From Pleurodeles waltl (taxonomy: Eukaryota > Chordata > Amphibia > Caudata > Salamandridae): a stretch of 64,000 nucleotides of DNA. The position numbers were made by a program, and so were the translations under genes. Shown here in pieces: positions 60,364 to 64,000 of this stretch (position 1 is the stretch's first letter; each line of letters opens with the position of its first letter). The stretch is from assembly GCF_031143425.1 (NCBI RefSeq), contig NC_090447.1:846367760-846431759 (forward strand), read 5' to 3'. The notes under the pieces are model-generated. The model was not told the DNA's origin. It searched no databases and worked only from the letters and a program-made list of their open reading frames with translations.

Positions 60364-61275
60364 GGCCCTGATTTATACTTTTTGACGCTACACTGGCTAA
60401 CACTGTTTAGGGTCAAAAAGTATACAGCTGGCTAGCACCATCCCAAGATACTGGACGGGCATCATATTTATGGTATGATGGTAGCAGGCAGTAAGGCCCG
60501 GCCAGTGTCATAAAAAAGGACTCTAGCTGGGTGGGGAGGCGTAGGGGGAAAAAGGGGTTTAACGTCAAAGGATGACGCTAGTATGGGCAGAGGCATAAAT
60601 ACTGCCCCTAACCAGACAAGCGTCATTTTCTGACGTTAAAACCCCATGGACATGACTCCTGTCTTAGTTAAGACAGGAGTCATGCCCACCACCCCAGTGG
60701 CCATGCCCAGGGGACATATGTCCCAGGGCATGGCCAATGGGCCCAGTGCCATGTACAGGGGCTCAAGTTAGGCCCCCCATCACACTACAAAAAAATCTAT
60801 ATATATGCTTACCTCTACTCATCTATACTTACCTGGGATGGGGTCCCCCATCCTCCGCTCTCCCTCTGGTGTGGGTGTCCCTGAGGCTAGGGAAGGGCAC
60901 CTGTGGGCTCTTTCCATGGTCTCTGACCATGGAAAAAGGCCCACAGGTCCCCTAACGCCTGCCCTGACCCAGGCATTAAATATTGGCGCTAAGCAAGCTT
61001 AGCGCCATTATTTAAGGCCCCCATTCCCCTGTGCTTGATTTTAGCACGGTGGATAAATATGGCACTGATGTCATATCGTCATTGTTTGCCCAGGAATGCC
61101 TACCTTGCATCTCATTGACGCAAGGTAGTTTTCTGTAGGCAAAAAATTCCTTTAACTCCAATATTTTGGCGCTAGACATGTCTAGCGCCAAAATATAAAT
61201 GTTAAGTTAAGTTTGCGCTGAATTAGCGTAACAAAATGACACTAATTCAGCACAAACAAAGTATAAATATTCCCC
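60364..61275 (+). mobile_element. 912-bp non-autonomous Harbinger-type element, TSD TTA
   Basis: Ends GGCCCTGATTTATAC and GTATAAATATTCCCC; TTA on both sides (60361-60363, 61276-61278). Same family and orientation as 51470-52382 (one base shorter) with shared hairpins: 60651-60666/60669-60684 is a perfect 16-bp arm pair, and GGCCATGCCCAGGGGAC folds on GTCCCAGGGCATGGCC. It interrupts the L1-like element just after ORF1. Confidence 0.92.
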
Positions 61276-61278
61276 TTA

Positions 61279-62055
61279 GTGACACTCTGCTCTAGATGAG
61301 GCCCATCCATGGAAAATGAAGGGATAAGCCGGGCAGGAGTGGGGTGACTCCAGTGTCTGGTGTCGTAAGGGATGGTGATTCTGGTCTGGATCTTGGGGCA
61401 CTTTAAACTGGTGGATCTCCCCCAGACTACGATGAGGAAGAGCATCTTTGATGATGTGGAGGTCACTGAGAGTAGCTATACTCTGTTGTTATTAATATTT
61501 GCCCATTGGCGTTGGTAGGATCACAGTTGACATTAAACCCAGCCAACCAAACTTTGCAGAAGTTTGTCGCTGATGGTTAATTAGAATGGTATTGTTCAGG
61601 GTAATTTTGTCGTTATCACTTTGAGTACTTGTACTGGATTATTGCTCAACCCACCCTTGTTGTATTTGTTTGTATTTGTTTGCTTGTTCTTCTGTTTTGC
61701 CCTGTTCATCTGACTGCATCACCTGTATCCCACTGAGGTATTCTGACTGAATGTGCACTGTCATTGTTGTGAAATTGATCTTTTCTTCCTTTCTACCTTG
61801 TTTTCAGGCTCTGCATACTGTGATCCTGTCCTGGCAAGGCTCCTGAGCTCTTATTGCCTGTGGCACACATCTGGCATAAGACGCTATTTGGCCCAGAAGT
61901 CCACACCACAGTGGTTCGACAACCCAACTTATTTTCTTGTTCCCTCTCTCCGGCCTACCCCTCATTACTGTCCTTTCTTCTCCGATGCATTCCCCGCCCA
62001 CTTGCTGAAGAGATATTTCCACCATAGCCCTGTTCATGCTTGATCTTTTAGCACA
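61279..62055. other. Spacer between L1-like ORF1 and ORF2
   Basis: No coding sense. Probably the inter-ORF region of the LINE. Confidence 0.4.
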
Positions 62056-62292
62056 GTGATGGTCCACTATCAACCCAAACGTTTACAAGTACTGTCAATT
62101 AATATGAACGGCCTCACCCATTTAATCAAAAATAAGAAGGTCCTAGTCTGTGTGGCGACAAAATCTCCTGACATTGCACTAATGCAGACAACCCACCTCT
62201 TATGTAGAACCCAACAAGATAAAGAGGAACTGGGTGATCAGGGTGGTCAGGGTTATCGATGTATGTTATATTGGCAAGACAGATGCACCTGA
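62056..62292 (+). pseudogene. L1-like ORF2 endonuclease start, truncated
   Basis: LQVLSINMNGLTHLIKNKKV and then PDIALMQTTHLLC correspond to the first strands of an L1-type endonuclease (usual form NVNGL..KR..V and DI..LQETHL). The catalytic Glu position of QETH reads QTTH. The frame ends after 78 codons and no further endonuclease or RT motif was found downstream. Confidence 0.65.
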
Positions 62293-64000
62293 ACAGATGC
62301 AGGGGTCGGTCAAGCATCCCAAGAAGGAGGTGGTGCGCAATCCTGTTTAATAATTAATTCCAGTGCACAATCTGCAAGACATGGGTGGATGAAGGGGCCA
62401 CTATGCCTTTGCTTTATTTGAACATTACATGCTGGAACCATTGTGGTCTTTGTAGTGTTTAATTACTCCTGGTTCTGAGGTTATAGGGCTGCCTCTGTTG
62501 TAGTAACCATGTCTTGCGGTAATCACATAATCTGGTGGTGGCAGCACACCAAGTGGTTGTGGCTCATTAGTATAATGATGTATTTTTATCTGTTTTTGTA
62601 CATTTCAACTTTTAATGTTGGCTCCAGATCCTTTTGTTTACATTCCAGGTGTGTGTACAGAGTGGATATGTAGCATGTGTTTGGTAAGGAAGCTCTGTGT
62701 GCTGTGAGAGACTGAGTACTGGGATGAGTGCCATCCATTTTGGATGGCCCTTAAGTTAGCCCAAGATGGAAGGTGTATATAGTGTCCCCGGACAGTAAGT
62801 GTAATTACTACATTCCTCTGGCTAGAGGGTGGAAACCCAAATGATAAGGGAAGAGAGGCTAGAAACAGTGCTACACTTAGAGCATCATGGTATTAATCTG
62901 GGTAGTTTTAACTAAACTAAGAGCACTAGACTGGCCAATATTTATTGTATCTGGTGGTCAACTGCTGACATTTGAGCTCTCTAGCCCACACTGCCTCCCT
63001 GAGAAGCCTTTGACTGCTTGCCCTTGCTACCCTGAAAGTCAATTGCAGAAGAGTTGTACTTTGCCCAGTTTGAAGAGCTATGTTAGGACAGACCTAGGAC
63101 ACGAGTGACAAACAACCTCAACCCAGGACAGGGTCTGACAATATGTCCATTATTTTGTACAAGCTGTATTGTTAACCTTCAGACTTTTATTTTAGGCATC
63201 AGGCATCCCATACGATGGCCCTGAAGTCAAGGATCTTAAAGGAGCATACCAATGTAGTGAGATATATCTGAGCATTAAAATGGTTTGTGACACTTTATTT
63301 GATTATGGAGATGCAGGTTACAACTCCAGAGTGCTCCGCCCTCTTTCCCCTGATTCAGGAATAACTCTGAATATCATATGCAGTCTAAACTACCAGTGTA
63401 TGCCTTTATGAACTGTAACCCAGCATCCAAAATCTTGTTTTCTCAGCACTAAAGCAAAACTATTGGCATTGTCATTTCTTATAGCCATTTAATGCGTTTG
63501 GCCTGTCTCAACATTCTGCTGATTTCATTACTGCTTCATCAAATCCCTGCTCTAGCTATCTTATCTACAAGGTAACAGATCACTTATATAATGCCTACTA
63601 CCACGCCTCCCATTTTGTACCTTTTTCTGGAGTTTCAACACCATAAATACATAGCGCTCAACTTGAACTTTCACTATCTGTGATAATTCTGCTTCATTTA
63701 TATCATTTAGCAGCAATAAATGTTTAGCAGAATTCAGCTAGAAGTATTATTTGTCAGCATCAGACTTTTATAATGATGGTAGTAACATATATCCCCTAGC
63801 ACTGACTTGCTCTGTTTTAGCATCTTTTTAATATTTACTGAAGACATTTTGGGGATGTGATCTAAATGGTAGAATGCCAAGGTGTGGTTCATCTTCCTCA
63901 AGTAATAGATCGCTTATGTGCAATTTGATATATTGTGCAGAAATCAGAAAAAATAATTTGAAGGTAAGATCTGAAAAGGCTTTTAGACCTCTTGAATGGC
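62293..64000. other. Non-genic DNA
   Basis: AT-rich, no repeats or coding sense recognised on either strand. Confidence 0.45.

Larger units (their letters stand above)
58790..62292 (+). mobile_element. L1/Tx1-like LINE fragment, 5' part
   Basis: Contains a decayed ORF1 (59480-60355), a 912-bp element inserted after it, non-coding DNA, and the start of ORF2 (62056). All homology ends near 62292, so most of ORF2 is missing. The 5' border is set at the GC change near 58790 and is approximate. Confidence 0.6.

Overview
The window looks like intergenic DNA from a very large, transposon-swollen vertebrate genome. A salamander is my best guess, and a Pleurodeles-type newt fits because Harbinger DNA transposons dominate; this is inference from repeat content. 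I found no host gene, tRNA, rRNA or CRISPR array. Nearly every coding trace belongs to a decayed mobile element.

Layout. 1-595: string of hairpins forming a non-autonomous Harbinger-type element cut by the window edge. 596-6084: non-genic DNA with small repeats. 6088-13567: complete 7.5-kb Harbinger copy 1 (TSD ATA) with Myb1 (+), transposase (-) and Myb2 (+). 13571-16930: two blocks of a ~62-66 bp minisatellite. 17940-18096, 19887-20280: miniature elements. 21095-32284: 11.2-kb Harbinger copy 2 (TSD AAA), same three-gene layout in the opposite orientation. 32289-33155: ~436-bp tandem repeat. 33156-37220: L2/CR1-like LINE on the minus strand with two 455-bp 5' monomers. 37260-41145: Harbinger copy 3, rearranged. 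41194-41823: complete hairpin-string element. 41971-44997: piggyBac-like remnant filled by a ~380-bp tandem repeat. 45911-46330: another hairpin string. 46634-53230: second, older LINE (minus) broken by two miniature elements. 53330 to about 58780: Harbinger copy 4, Myb2 half only. 58790-62292: L1/Tx1-like LINE (+) interrupted by a 912-bp element. 62293-64000: nothing recognised.

How it works together. In Harbinger elements the transposase (DDE nuclease) cuts and joins DNA while a Myb/SANT-like partner binds DNA and helps the nuclease enter the nucleus. Here the two complete copies carry two different Myb-like genes, one at each end, flanking a transposase convergent with Myb1. Four non-autonomous elements with both ends visible have 3-bp target duplications, and a fifth is cut by the window edge. 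Their G-rich termini resemble those of the big Harbinger copies, so they were probably moved by the same machinery. Several consist almost wholly of consecutive hairpins whose order is conserved between diverged copies; this is the most unusual structure in the window.
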